Shown here piece after piece: positions 1 to 7,900 of a DNA stretch of 11,828 nucleotides. Location: the NCBI GenBank assembly GCA_025361385.1, contig JANYAJ010000492.1, forward strand, positions 1 to 11,828, given 5' to 3'. The position numbers and the translations under genes are program-made. Positions within the stretch are counted from its first letter, which is position 1. Each line of letters opens with the position of its first letter. This DNA is from Nitrospira sp. (GTDB lineage: Bacteria > Nitrospirota > Nitrospiria > Nitrospirales > Nitrospiraceae). The notes under the pieces were generated by a model. It made no database searches, was not told the origin of the DNA, and worked only from the letters and a program-made list of their open reading frames with translations.

Positions 1-90
1 CGCAGCGGTGAAGAGCTTTTGCCGCTCCTCCTGGGTGAGCGTATCGGCGGCGAATCCGCCCAGCAGTTTTTCGAGATCGTGTTCAGACAT
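1..90 (-). CDS. Probable ECF-partner (anti-sigma-like) protein, N-terminal 30 codons only
   Basis: An ATG at 88-90 opens a frame that runs off the left window edge after 30 codons. The visible N-terminus starts MSEHDLEKLLGGFAADTLTQ and continues with EERQKLFTAA. This short acidic helix with a 'LLGG-A-DTLT-EER' pattern resembles the N-termini of regulators encoded next to ECF sigma factors, which often carry a cytoplasmic sigma-binding region followed by a membrane segment. No zinc-finger HxxxCxxC is visible in these 30 residues. It follows the sigma-factor gene by 60 bases on the same strand, the usual position for an anti-sigma partner. No good Shine-Dalgarno precedes the ATG. The function is inferred from context and N-terminal resemblance; everything after residue 30 is outside the window. 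Confidence 0.6.
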   Translation of the reverse strand, partial: MSEHDLEKLLGGFAADTLTQEERQKLFTAA

Positions 91-150
91 TCTTAATCAT
101 CGCTCGTGAAACGTGAAGCATATCTTGCTCAGGACTCAGGACTTCCCCAG

Positions 151-654
151 TCACTCCCAATTTCCGCCCATGAGGGACAAGAGCTGTTTTCGGCAGCGCA
201 GATCCCACGTGTAAATGGTGTTGATCGAATTCTGGCCCATAAGCTTCTGAATTTCAGGAAAGCTTTTCCCTTCCAGTTTCCACTTGAACAGATTGCGGCA
301 GCGTTCTCCTAGCTGGCTGAGTGCATTCAGCAACCGATCGACGGTTTGCTTGTGTTCCAGCGCCATAGCAGGGTCGTCCCGGGAATCGGCAATGGGTACA
401 TCGTCAATGGACTCTGAATTATACTCGCCTCGCCGGAGCGACTTGCGATGGGCATCCAGCATCTTGAACCGGAGGACTTGAAAGGCGAGAGGAACCAGTT
501 CCGTCAGCTCGGTTACACGCGCATATTTCTCGTGGAGGACGGCGAGGACGTCTTGCACGAGATCCTCGGCGCGATCCCTTGATACTCGTAATGTCGCAAA
601 TGCGAGAATCCTTTCGCGCAGGCTGGCAAGTATGTCATTGCGATCCATGGACAT
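151..654 (-). CDS. ECF-family RNA polymerase sigma factor
   Basis: A 167-residue protein of the usual size for an extracytoplasmic-function sigma factor, which contains only regions 2 and 4. Region 2 spans about residues 13-71, with the core-binding motif AEDLVQDV at 29-36 and the region-2.3/2.4-like stretch FQVLRFKMLDAHRKSLRR at 58-75. A short acidic linker (about 76-100) follows. Region 4 (about 105-160) has LSQLGERCRNLFKWKLEGKS, then the helix-turn-helix FPEIQKLMG...NTIYTWDLRCRKQL. The ATG at 652-654 lies six bases after the amidohydrolase stop; a second ATG two codons later cannot be excluded, and neither has a strong ribosome-binding site, which fits translational coupling. The partner-like gene starting at 90 follows. 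An ECF factor at the end of a long operon suggests autoregulation or control of envelope genes, but no target promoter motif was identified. Confidence 0.88.
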   Translation of the reverse strand: MSMDRNDILASLRERILAFATLRVSRDRAEDLVQDVLAVLHEKYARVTELTELVPLAFQVLRFKMLDAHRKSLRRGEYNSESIDDVPIADSRDDPAMALEHKQTVDRLLNALSQLGERCRNLFKWKLEGKSFPEIQKLMGQNSINTIYTWDLRCRKQLLSLMGGNWE

Positions 655-660
655 GTCGTT

Positions 661-1659
661 CTAGCGGGTCGTCTTCGCTGCTGATTGGGGGAGCAGGTTT
701 TCGAGGGAGCGAAACCCGAGCTTCAGCCCATGACAGACTTCGACCTGTCGGTCGAAGCGGTTCTTCGTCCGGATAATTTTGCGCAGCGTGCTGAAGGCCA
801 CACGGCCCCACGCGGCGAAGTGAAAGACGGACAGGGGATAGTCTGTGCCGAAGAGTAACCGCTCGTGGAGGTCGGGATACCGGCGCAGGTGGAGGAGCAT
901 CCGTAGCCTATTGGGCAGCGTCAGTGCCGAGATATCGGCGTAAAAGTTCGGGTAGCGTTGGGCCAGGTCTCGAAAGGTCGGGAGAAATTTCTCGTAGAAC
1001 ATGAGCCCGTAACTGCAAGCATGGCCGGCAATGACGGTTGTGCCTTCGTCCAGCGCCAGGCGGAGCCGCTCGGGGTCGCCAACCGATTGATCTTTTCCGA
1101 TCAAGCTGAATTCGTACCCGACGTGGCTCAGGAAGGGCAGCTTCCGTTCGGCGAGTGCCCGGTAGAACAGTTTGTACTGTGGATTGGCTGGATCGAATTG
1201 CTGCGCATTGGGGAGCACCTTGACCAGTGTCGCCCCGGCATCCGCGCAACGGTGCACTTCCTCGACTGCGTCCCGCCGTTGGGGGTTGATGGACACGCCC
1301 GCGAGCAATTCGTTCGGATAGGCGTGAGCTGCGTTGAGCACATAGTCGTTGCCGACGAGAAGGTCGGTATGGGCCAAGCTCAGAGTCCCGTTGGTATCGT
1401 AGTGGCCGTCCATGCCCAGGAGAACAGCTTTTTGTACATGGTGAGAGGCGCGGAGCTCGGCCAGGAGGTCCGCGAGATATTTCTGATTGGCTTCGCGAGG
1501 GCGATCGATAGAAAGCCCGTGCTTCCAGAATAAGAATCGAAACAGCGGACTCTTTAACATCTTCGGCGAGATGTAACAGCCGTTATCGCCGTCCGGCAAC
1601 GCTGCCAGGTGGACATGGCAATCGATCAGCGACTTTGAGCTACTCAAGGTTCGATCCAT
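661..1659 (-). CDS. Amidohydrolase-family (amidohydrolase 2-type) TIM-barrel metal hydrolase
   Basis: A 332-residue protein with the metal-ligand set of the amidohydrolase superfamily. It has HxH in LIDCHVHLA (H15, H17), K147 in TLVKVLPN, H179 in LSHVGYE, H213 in VIAGHACS and D273 in LLFGTDYP. The order and spacing fit the ACMSD-like amidohydrolase 2 family, whose members hydrolyse or decarboxylate small molecules; the substrate cannot be told from sequence. There is no signal peptide, so it is probably cytosolic. The start is secure: GGAGG lies seven bases before the ATG at 1657-1659, and the preceding frame's TAG directly abuts this ATG. That places the ribosome-binding site inside the last codons of the YiiX-like remnant. 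The ECF sigma gene starts six bases after the stop. Why a soluble amidohydrolase sits among envelope genes is unclear. Confidence 0.85.
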   Translation of the reverse strand: MDRTLSSSKSLIDCHVHLAALPDGDNGCYISPKMLKSPLFRFLFWKHGLSIDRPREANQKYLADLLAELRASHHVQKAVLLGMDGHYDTNGTLSLAHTDLLVGNDYVLNAAHAYPNELLAGVSINPQRRDAVEEVHRCADAGATLVKVLPNAQQFDPANPQYKLFYRALAERKLPFLSHVGYEFSLIGKDQSVGDPERLRLALDEGTTVIAGHACSYGLMFYEKFLPTFRDLAQRYPNFYADISALTLPNRLRMLLHLRRYPDLHERLLFGTDYPLSVFHFAAWGRVAFSTLRKIIRTKNRFDRQVEVCHGLKLGFRSLENLLPQSAAKTTR

Positions 1660-2139
1660 CTATTTTCCTCCGGACTTGAACGGTTTCAGCAGGAGAGCGT
1701 GGCTCGGTATGAATTGCAAGAAAGTCGATTGACGTGGCCCCTCTTGCTCTATGAGCTGTCGGTAGATCTTTTCACCGTCGACCCCGCTCAGGACATCGCT
1801 GACCACTTCACCGTCATGGACGAAACTGATGAGTTCGAAAGGGAGGGAGGCATTACTGCCCGCCATCACGGCGACGTCATCCGGCGAGATCGTATAGGAT
1901 CCCAGCGCCTTGCCGAAAGGCCACCGGACGTTCACATAGGTCTGAAAGGCCAGTTCCGAACACACGATCGTGTCCCATGTGTTCGAGTCGAAGCCGAAAT
2001 CATATTTCTTGCCGATGTGCGTAAACGCCAGAGCGATCGCTTGGAGCACGTCTTCCCGTGGAACCGCGCCCGGCTTGGGCCGGAGAATGGCGAGGTCATC
2101 GATGTTCAGGAAATGATCGATGGTATTAATCTGTGTTCC
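1660..2139 (-). pseudogene. C-terminal remnant of a YiiX/YebB-like (peptidase C92, permuted papain-fold) cysteine hydrolase
   Basis: This frame is open from just after a TAA at 2140-2142 to the TAG at 1660-1662. It reads NTIDHFLNIDDLAILRP near its beginning, then a block IGKKYDFGFDSNTWDTIVC followed by SEL. That is the second half of the YiiX/peptidase C92 signature: the YDF motif and the catalytic cysteine in CSE. YISPDDVA-like and FVHDG segments follow. The family also needs an N-terminal GD..-H part carrying the catalytic histidine, which is absent here. The first usable start codon is a GTG at 2047-2049 with a poor ribosome-binding site, and it would begin inside the conserved domain after DDLAILRP. 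I therefore read it as the 3' piece of a broken gene whose 5' piece is the ORF at 2126-2461. An expressed 129-residue protein from the GTG remains possible but would lack the histidine. Confidence 0.7.
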
Positions 2140-2461
2140 TTATCGTCGACACATGGACATAGATCGCCATAAATAGATCGGCCCGTATCGAGAAATATTG
2201 CCGCTGTGCTGTGATTATATCGTTCTGAAGGTCTGATGGTTCTCGGTCGGTCTTGGCGAGAGCGATTCTCACCCGCTCGAGCGAATCGCATACGAGCAGG
2301 CTGCGCCGGTGGGCCTCCGCGTACAGCTGAATGTCGCTGGAGAGAGCCTGCGCTCCAGCCGGCAAGGAGGCTTCACCAAACGCTGTTTGATCTAAGCCAA
2401 TCGAACCAAGGAGCAGAATCGTTGCGGCGATAAGGGGCCAACAATGACGTGTGTGTTTCAT
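2126..2461 (-). CDS. Exported 111-residue ORF, probable N-terminal fragment of the disrupted YiiX-like hydrolase
   Basis: The protein begins MKHTRHCWPLIAATILLLGS, a classical signal peptide: positive n-region, hydrophobic core and probable cleavage near residue 29 (TAFG-EA), with no lipobox cysteine. The rest is helical and charged (AEAHRRSLLVCDSLERVRIA, then LQNDIITAQRQYFSIRADLF) and ends abruptly at IRNTD. GGAG lies seven bases before the ATG, and that ATG overlaps the stop of the upstream 60-residue ORF as ATGA (2458-2461), so the 5' end looks intact. Larger exported members of the YiiX/C92 group have a helical N-terminal region before the hydrolase domain, as far as I recall. The frame overlaps the start of the C-terminal remnant by about 11 bases in another frame. 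It may still be translated, but probably only as a truncated, catalytically dead product. Confidence 0.6.
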   Translation of the reverse strand: MKHTRHCWPLIAATILLLGSIGLDQTAFGEASLPAGAQALSSDIQLYAEAHRRSLLVCDSLERVRIALAKTDREPSDLQNDIITAQRQYFSIRADLFMAIYVHVSTIRNTD

Positions 2462-2640
2462 CGTGGGACTCCAGGACCCCTGTCAATCTGGTGCTCACGT
2501 GCGAGCCTGCCATTGAGTATGGCGGAGAACAGGGTGGCCAATGTGCCGTGGTTGGCATCTACGCCAGTCGTCGCCTGTCGTCGCATCAGGGTGCGGGGCA
2601 GGCGTTGAACGGCTGGCGTGAGCTCATCGATGCTGAACAT
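2458..2640 (-). CDS. Hypothetical 60-residue ORF between coupled genes
   Basis: A small frame that fills the gap between the lipoprotein gene and the YiiX N-terminal fragment. It begins MFSIDELTPAVQRLPRTLMR and ends REHQIDRGPGVPR. It has no signal peptide or membrane segment and is rich in arginine, with one possible amphipathic stretch (LATLFSAILNGRL). I do not recognise it. The case for a real gene is positional. Its ATG follows the lipoprotein stop by two bases (TGATCATG at 2638-2645), and its TGA overlaps the next ATG as ATGA at 2458-2461, exactly the spacing seen elsewhere in this operon. An AGGA lies twelve bases before the ATG, farther than ideal. It could instead be an accidental open frame that only keeps ribosomes moving between two genes. 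Confidence 0.45.
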   Translation of the reverse strand: MFSIDELTPAVQRLPRTLMRRQATTGVDANHGTLATLFSAILNGRLAREHQIDRGPGVPR

Positions 2641-2642
2641 GA

Positions 2643-4286
2643 TCAGTCGGCTTCCTGCTTACGGCAGGTTATTCGTCGATAGAGCATCCACCCTATGCCG
2701 GCCAGTATGGTCAGGACAAGTCCGAGGACTGCGAGGACGGGCCCAGGGATCATGGTGGCTTCCACTGGTGCCGGTCTCACGCGCAGTTCATTCGGGAATG
2801 GGCGCGGGGGAACGGCAATCGTTTTCCACTGTGATCGGTCGGCCGGCACGCGCCGCTGGTACTCGTCGAGTGACGCCACGGGAGCGGCTCCAAGGGGCCG
2901 GCTGGATGGAATTTGCGGGATGCGGACCAGGACGATCGCTTCGACGTCGTCTTGGAGCCATCGTTCCATTTCAGTCAAGGGTCTTGGAGCGATCGCGGCG
3001 GGCGAGGTGATGAGGGTGATGGCGTCCGATCCGATGGCTTCGAATGTGACACGGGGCAGGAGTCTGGTGCGTTCTTCTGAGAAATAGTCGTAGAGCTTCC
3101 GCCCGCTGGCGAGGCTGCGTTCCGTGGCAGCGAAATAGATAAAGCCCCCGGTGGCTTTGAGCCGGCTTGTCGGTCCTTGTTGGGGAACCTGCCATCCGAT
3201 CCCGCGCAAGATGTCGAGGCTGAGGCCGGCACAGTTGAGTGTCGAGTGGCCGTATTCGGTCTCATGACGGTACAACTGTCTAAAGGAATGGATGGCTGCG
3301 GTTTGAAAGGATACCGGTATGCGGTCCTGCTTCAAGACCAAGGTGAGGAGATAGCTCGGCCGGTAGTATGCCTGTCCGCTGTTGAGGTCCATCAGATATT
3401 GATCGAGCGGGAGCATCGCAGGAAGAATCCCTTTCTCGCTGACGACATTCAGGTCATAGAAGTTGTTCATCAGCCAGTCCGCCCATTCCCCATGGGGACC
3501 GACCCGGCCGGTGATGATGCCGAAGTGGCCGCCATGGGCCTCATCGTCGTCGCCCTGTGCGCCGTTGAGCATGAGCGCGAGCACGGGTTTCCCTGCCCAG
3601 GTATGAGTCCCTGATTTCGGCTGTTCCCAGATCACGTGTGTGCGATAGGGGGTATTCGCACCTCCCTCTTCCGCCTCGATCAAGTCAGCTAGCGACGGGA
3701 GTTGAGGCGATGCCCCATACAGAGCTGTGGCTCGATCGAGCCGATAGTCTGAAGGCCAGATCATTCTGGCCATGAATGTCGGGCCCTCGGCCCTCTGCAC
3801 CGTTTTGCCTCTGATCCGCAGCGAGCGCTGAGCAAAAAACTCGGCAGTCGCGTCATTGTAATACGAGCGGTTGCTCGCCAGCTTTGCCTCAATCTGGATC
3901 GGTACGGACCGGTCGGGCTCCACCAGTTGGAGATGATGCCGGTCTGGAGTTAGGCTGGCCTGCTCGATGATTTCAGGCGATCCGACCCAGACTACGAAGG
4001 GCTGTGTCGGTGACGCGGGTGAATCCTGTTGATGGAGATCGGCTGTCGGAATCGCAATGACATCGTTTTGGAAATACCAGCGGGCTTGCTCAGGGGTTCG
4101 GCATCCGGCGCATTGTCCCGTGGTGAGGGAGAAACTGGAGGAAGGGAAGAGCCCCAGCTGTTCGTCGAGCGATGCCGGTTTGCCGAGCAACGGCGGTGGG
4201 TCGGCGTATCCGCTGTCTACGGTACAGGCTGCAGTCAGCGCGATGGCGAGGATGAAGGTGCGATATACCGCAGTGGTGTGGCTCAT
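2643..4286 (-). CDS. Lipoprotein with C-terminal membrane anchor, unknown family, possible papain-like His/Cys residues
   Basis: A 547-residue protein. The start is set at the ATG 4284-4286, overlapping the upstream stop as ATGA. The longer open frame to 4478 is only a shadow of the DUF2238 gene. Residues 1-21 form a lipoprotein signal (FILAIALTAAC, lipid-bearing C21). A CxxC (C59, C62 in GQCAGCRT) lies in the mature N-terminal part. The central region has HGGHFGIITG (H251, H254), WADWLMNNFYD, and later HSTLNCAGLSLDILRGIGW (C352). A single hydrophobic helix at about 513-536 is followed by YRRITCRKQEAD, a typical stop-transfer anchor. The histidine-in-HFG and cysteine-in-NC arrangement recalls NlpC/P60-like permuted papain folds, including Lnb-type and YiiX-type domains; this is inference and no family is assigned. 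It lies between the DUF2238 gene and the broken YiiX-like gene, suggesting an envelope role. Confidence 0.8.
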   Translation of the reverse strand: MSHTTAVYRTFILAIALTAACTVDSGYADPPPLLGKPASLDEQLGLFPSSSFSLTTGQCAGCRTPEQARWYFQNDVIAIPTADLHQQDSPASPTQPFVVWVGSPEIIEQASLTPDRHHLQLVEPDRSVPIQIEAKLASNRSYYNDATAEFFAQRSLRIRGKTVQRAEGPTFMARMIWPSDYRLDRATALYGASPQLPSLADLIEAEEGGANTPYRTHVIWEQPKSGTHTWAGKPVLALMLNGAQGDDDEAHGGHFGIITGRVGPHGEWADWLMNNFYDLNVVSEKGILPAMLPLDQYLMDLNSGQAYYRPSYLLTLVLKQDRIPVSFQTAAIHSFRQLYRHETEYGHSTLNCAGLSLDILRGIGWQVPQQGPTSRLKATGGFIYFAATERSLASGRKLYDYFSEERTRLLPRVTFEAIGSDAITLITSPAAIAPRPLTEMERWLQDDVEAIVLVRIPQIPSSRPLGAAPVASLDEYQRRVPADRSQWKTIAVPPRPFPNELRVRPAPVEATMIPGPVLAVLGLVLTILAGIGWMLYRRITCRKQEAD

Positions 4287-4924
4287 GGCCGATTGTCCGA
4301 TCGGTGGGGTACCGCGTTCAACGCCGTGAGTTCCCGATCGTGTCGAGCCGCCAGGAGCGTTTGGGCGGTGAGGGAGCCGATCAGCGCGAGGAACATGTCC
4401 CATTGCGTATCCCATTCGTCGCCCTGTGTGCCTAAAAATGCGGTGGCAGCCAGGCCCAATACCCGCGCCGTGCCCCACTCGAACAGTTCATACGACGCGC
4501 TGAAGGCGAGACAGACTGAGCAGACGAGGACGAAGAGCCACCGGCCAGGTCGGAGAGGCGACGTACGCAATAACATTTCCCGTGCGAGGATTGCAGGGAC
4601 AAATCCCTGCATAAAATGTCCGATGCGGTCGAAATGGTTTCTGGTAAACCCGAACATGGACTGGATCCAAGTGCCGATCGGTACCTGTGCGTAGGTGTAA
4701 TGCGCTCCGATCAGCAGCAGCATCGCGTGCACCGTCAGTAACCGATAGCTCAGCATGGTCAGGGGAAATCGCCGATGCGTCGCCAGAAGCATGGGAATGC
4801 CCGCGAGTACGGGGAGCGCTTCCAGCAACCAGGTGAGTCGATCGACAGGCGAGACGCCGGACACCACCAGCGCTCCGGTGGTGAGGCTTAGCAGGAGGGG
4901 GCCCTCCCGTACTCGTGGCGGCAT
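4283..4924 (-). CDS. DUF2238 / YjdF-type inner-membrane protein
   Basis: A 213-residue polytopic membrane protein with about five or six hydrophobic helices (roughly 10-22, 33-48, 56-75, 103-117, 128-147 and 175-193). It shows the hallmark motifs of the DUF2238 (YjdF) family: GAHYTYAQVPIG (74-84), RNHFDRIGHFMQGFVP (95-110), SASYELFEW (142-150) and GDEWDTQWDMF (168-178). The many conserved His, Asp and Glu residues near helix ends suggest a catalytic or ion-binding role, but the family's function is unknown. The start at 4922-4924 is supported by AAGGAG nine bases upstream, inside the last codons of the fusion gene. The two genes are separated by only four bases. Its TGA overlaps the lipoprotein ATG as ATGA, so the three should be co-translated. 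The C-terminal tail (194-213) is short and hydrophilic. Confidence 0.85.
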   Translation of the reverse strand: MPPRVREGPLLLSLTTGALVVSGVSPVDRLTWLLEALPVLAGIPMLLATHRRFPLTMLSYRLLTVHAMLLLIGAHYTYAQVPIGTWIQSMFGFTRNHFDRIGHFMQGFVPAILAREMLLRTSPLRPGRWLFVLVCSVCLAFSASYELFEWGTARVLGLAATAFLGTQGDEWDTQWDMFLALIGSLTAQTLLAARHDRELTALNAVPHRSDNRP

Positions 4925-4928
4925 CGGG

Positions 4929-7900
4929 CTAGGCTCCTTGGCCGAGGCGTTCTAGGGCGATCCGCTTGAGGCCCCGCAAGTCCATCTTCCCCGTCCCCAA
5001 TACTGGCAGTGCCTCGACTTTGATGAAGTTTGCCCGTGATGGAATAAACAAGTTCGGGAGTCCGTCTGCTGCGAGCTTGTTCACGATGCCGGGAATCTTC
5101 GCCTCGTCGAGGGTGTGGAGGACGGCGAGCTGTTCGCCTTTTTTGTCGTCGGGAATGCCGGTGACGGCGAAGACTTGCATGTCGCCGCCGACCGCTTGCT
5201 GCAGCGCCTCTTCGACGCGACCATGGGGAACCATTTCCCCGCCGATTTTCGAGAAGCGCGAGAGCCGGTCGGTGATCGACAGGAAGCCGTCTTCGTCCAA
5301 GGTGGCGATGTCCCCGGTGATGTACCAGCCGTCCTTCATGGCTTTGTCGGTGAGATCTTTCCTGCCCAGATAGCCGTTCATCAAGTTGGGGCCCTTGACG
5401 AGCAGCATGCCGGGGGTACCTGGGGGAAGAATTTCATAGCTGTCGGGGTCGACGATACGCACGGAGACGCCCGGCAGCGGTTGTCCCACGGTTCCTCGCC
5501 GCGAAGCCACTTGAAAAAATCCCGAGGCGCGGAAGTCCGGGCAGTTCGCCGCGATGACGGGCGCACATTCGGTGACCCCATAGCCCTCGACAGGCGTGAT
5601 GCCGAAGCGGTCCTGGAATGATTGCATCAGGCGCAGCGGCAATTTTTCGGCCCCCGTCAGTACCACGCGCAGCGTGCTGAACTGTTCCGGCGTGCAGCGC
5701 CGTTGATAGAGCTGGAGAAAGGTCGGTGTGACGACCAGCAGCGAGATGCGATAGCGACTGCAGAGTTCTCCGATCGCGCCTACGTCGAGCGGCGAAGGAT
5801 GAAAGCCGATCCCGCTGTTATGCCGTGCGTAGAACCAGAGGAGCATGTAGCCAAAGGAATGGAAGAAGGGGAGGATGCCGAGGGCGCGATCGGTGTGGTC
5901 GATGTGGATGACCTGAGCGGCCCCTTCGACATTGGAGTTGATGCTGAAGTGGGAGAGCATCACGCCCTTCGGTTCGCCCGTGCTGCCGCTGCTGAAGATG
6001 ATGGTGGCCAGATCGTCCATGCCGGTCTTGCGCGTCTGGCCGCAGGCCTGCTCTAACATTCGTATCGGGGCAAGCAGGGCCAACAGCAGGGCGATGAATT
6101 TCTTGCCGCTGCTGATGGTCTTGGCGAGGTCTTCAAGCCAGAGGATCGTCGTGCCTTGCGGAATCTCAAGCTTTGCCTTTTCAATGAACTGGCGACTGGT
6201 GAGCACCGTCTTGATCGTCGCTTGTGCGATGGCCGATTCCAGGCCGGCCCTTCCGACCGTATAGTTCAGGTTGACGCTGGTTTTGCCTGACAACGATGCG
6301 GCGATATTGACCAAGGCACCGGCGACGCTGGGTGGCAGGAGCAAGCCGACATGCTGCTGTCCTTCCCAATGGGGTCTGAGTATTCGGGCGAGGGCGATGG
6401 TGCCGATCAAGGCCTGCAGTGCGGACAGGTGCGGGCGAGAGCTATCGGCCAGGGCAAAGGTGAAGGGATGCCGCCGCCAGGCTCTCACAACGGGACGGTG
6501 CAGGGTTTCCTGATCGGTTTTGCGCAGATACCAGGCGGTTTCCCCCAATTCACGGACGAGGCGGCGGAGTTCATAGGCCGGGGTCGAGGAGGGTTGTGGT
6601 GCGCCGAACGACACGGTGACGGGATAGGGGACTCGCTCCGGCCATTTGCCGACGAACCGCCCGTTCGTAAAACTGAAGATGCTGCCCCAGATCCGGTCGA
6701 GGTGGACCGGAACGACCGGGACGGTTCGTCCCTTGACGATGCGTTCGAAGCCCCGCCGGAACGGCAAGAGCGTTCCGGTTCTGGTGATCTGGCCTTCGGG
6801 AAAGATGCAGACGATCTCGCCGTCGTCGAGCGCCTGCCCCGCGCTACGCAGCGCCTGAAGGATCACGCGGGGGCCGCCTGCCGAAGAAATGGGAATGACC
6901 TTCATCGTGGTCATGAGCCATTTAAACAAAGGGTGGGTCGCGTAGGCGGCATCCACGAGGAATCGAACAGGCCGATCGACGGCGGCCATGAGTAAGAATC
7001 CATCGACGAACGACATGTGATTCGGGACAAGGAGCGCGCCGCCGGATTGCGGGACATGGTTCTGGCCGACGAGACGGAGGCGATAGAAGGTATTCGTGAA
7101 GATGACGAGCACCAGCCGCAGAAAGGCATCGGGTAAGAGCCAGAGGGCCCAGGCCGTGCCTCCGATAGTGAAGCAGGCAGTCGCGAGGAAAATGCTGCTC
7201 GTCGAGAGGCCTGCATGGGCCAGGGAGCCGCCGGCGAGGGATCCTAGCAGAATGCCGGTGAAGACGCAGGTGTTGGAGAACGAGATGACGGCGCCGCGCC
7301 GGTCGGGCGGCGATTTCCATTGGAGAATGGCATTGAGCGGCACAAAGACGAAGGCGCTGGAGACTCCGAGGAGCCCCATCACCAGAAATGTGCCGAACAA
7401 TAACGGCGTCAGTAGGCCGAGCAGGGCGAGTGCGAGAAATACCCCCGTCGCTCCCAGGGGAATCAGTCCGTATTCCACCCGGTTTTGAGAGAGCCGCCCG
7501 ACCAGCATGGCGCCGAGCCCGAGGCCGACAGATAAGACTGTGAGCGGAAGGCCTGAGAGGGCATCGGAGAGATGGAGGACGGCTTTCGCGTAGACGAGCA
7601 CGTTCTGGGCGAAGAGGCTCGCGATCGTCCAGAAGAAGATCTCACCCGGAATAGCCAGGCGCAGCATCCGTTCCGATTGGATGGCGGCCCAGGCGCCGCG
7701 GATCGTTGAACCGACGCCGCCGGTTGCACGTGCGGGCGAGACGTGGGGAATGGCAAAGGCTGCGACCAGGCCGAGGAGCGACAGGACGGCCAACGCGAGT
7801 GGCGCGAGCCAGAGTCGATCGCCGGCTGTCTGTAAGAGAAACCCTCCGGCTGCCGTGCCCATCAAGATGGCGGCAAAGGTCCACATCTCCAAGAGGCCGT

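Noticed and set aside
958..1533. Plus-strand open frame (191 codons) opposite the amidohydrolase
   Set aside because: The minus frame has all metal-binding motifs and a strong ribosome-binding site; this frame has neither a motif nor a start context.
4287..4478. 64-residue N-terminal extension of the lipoprotein frame
   Set aside because: It lies wholly within the DUF2238 gene in another frame, is rich in Gly/Arg/His/Pro like shadow translation, and would hide an evident lipoprotein signal peptide beginning at 4286.
6351..6995. Plus-strand open frame (214 codons) opposite the acyltransferase module
   Set aside because: It is antisense to the PlsC motifs NHxxxxD and FPEG; it shows no recognisable domain.
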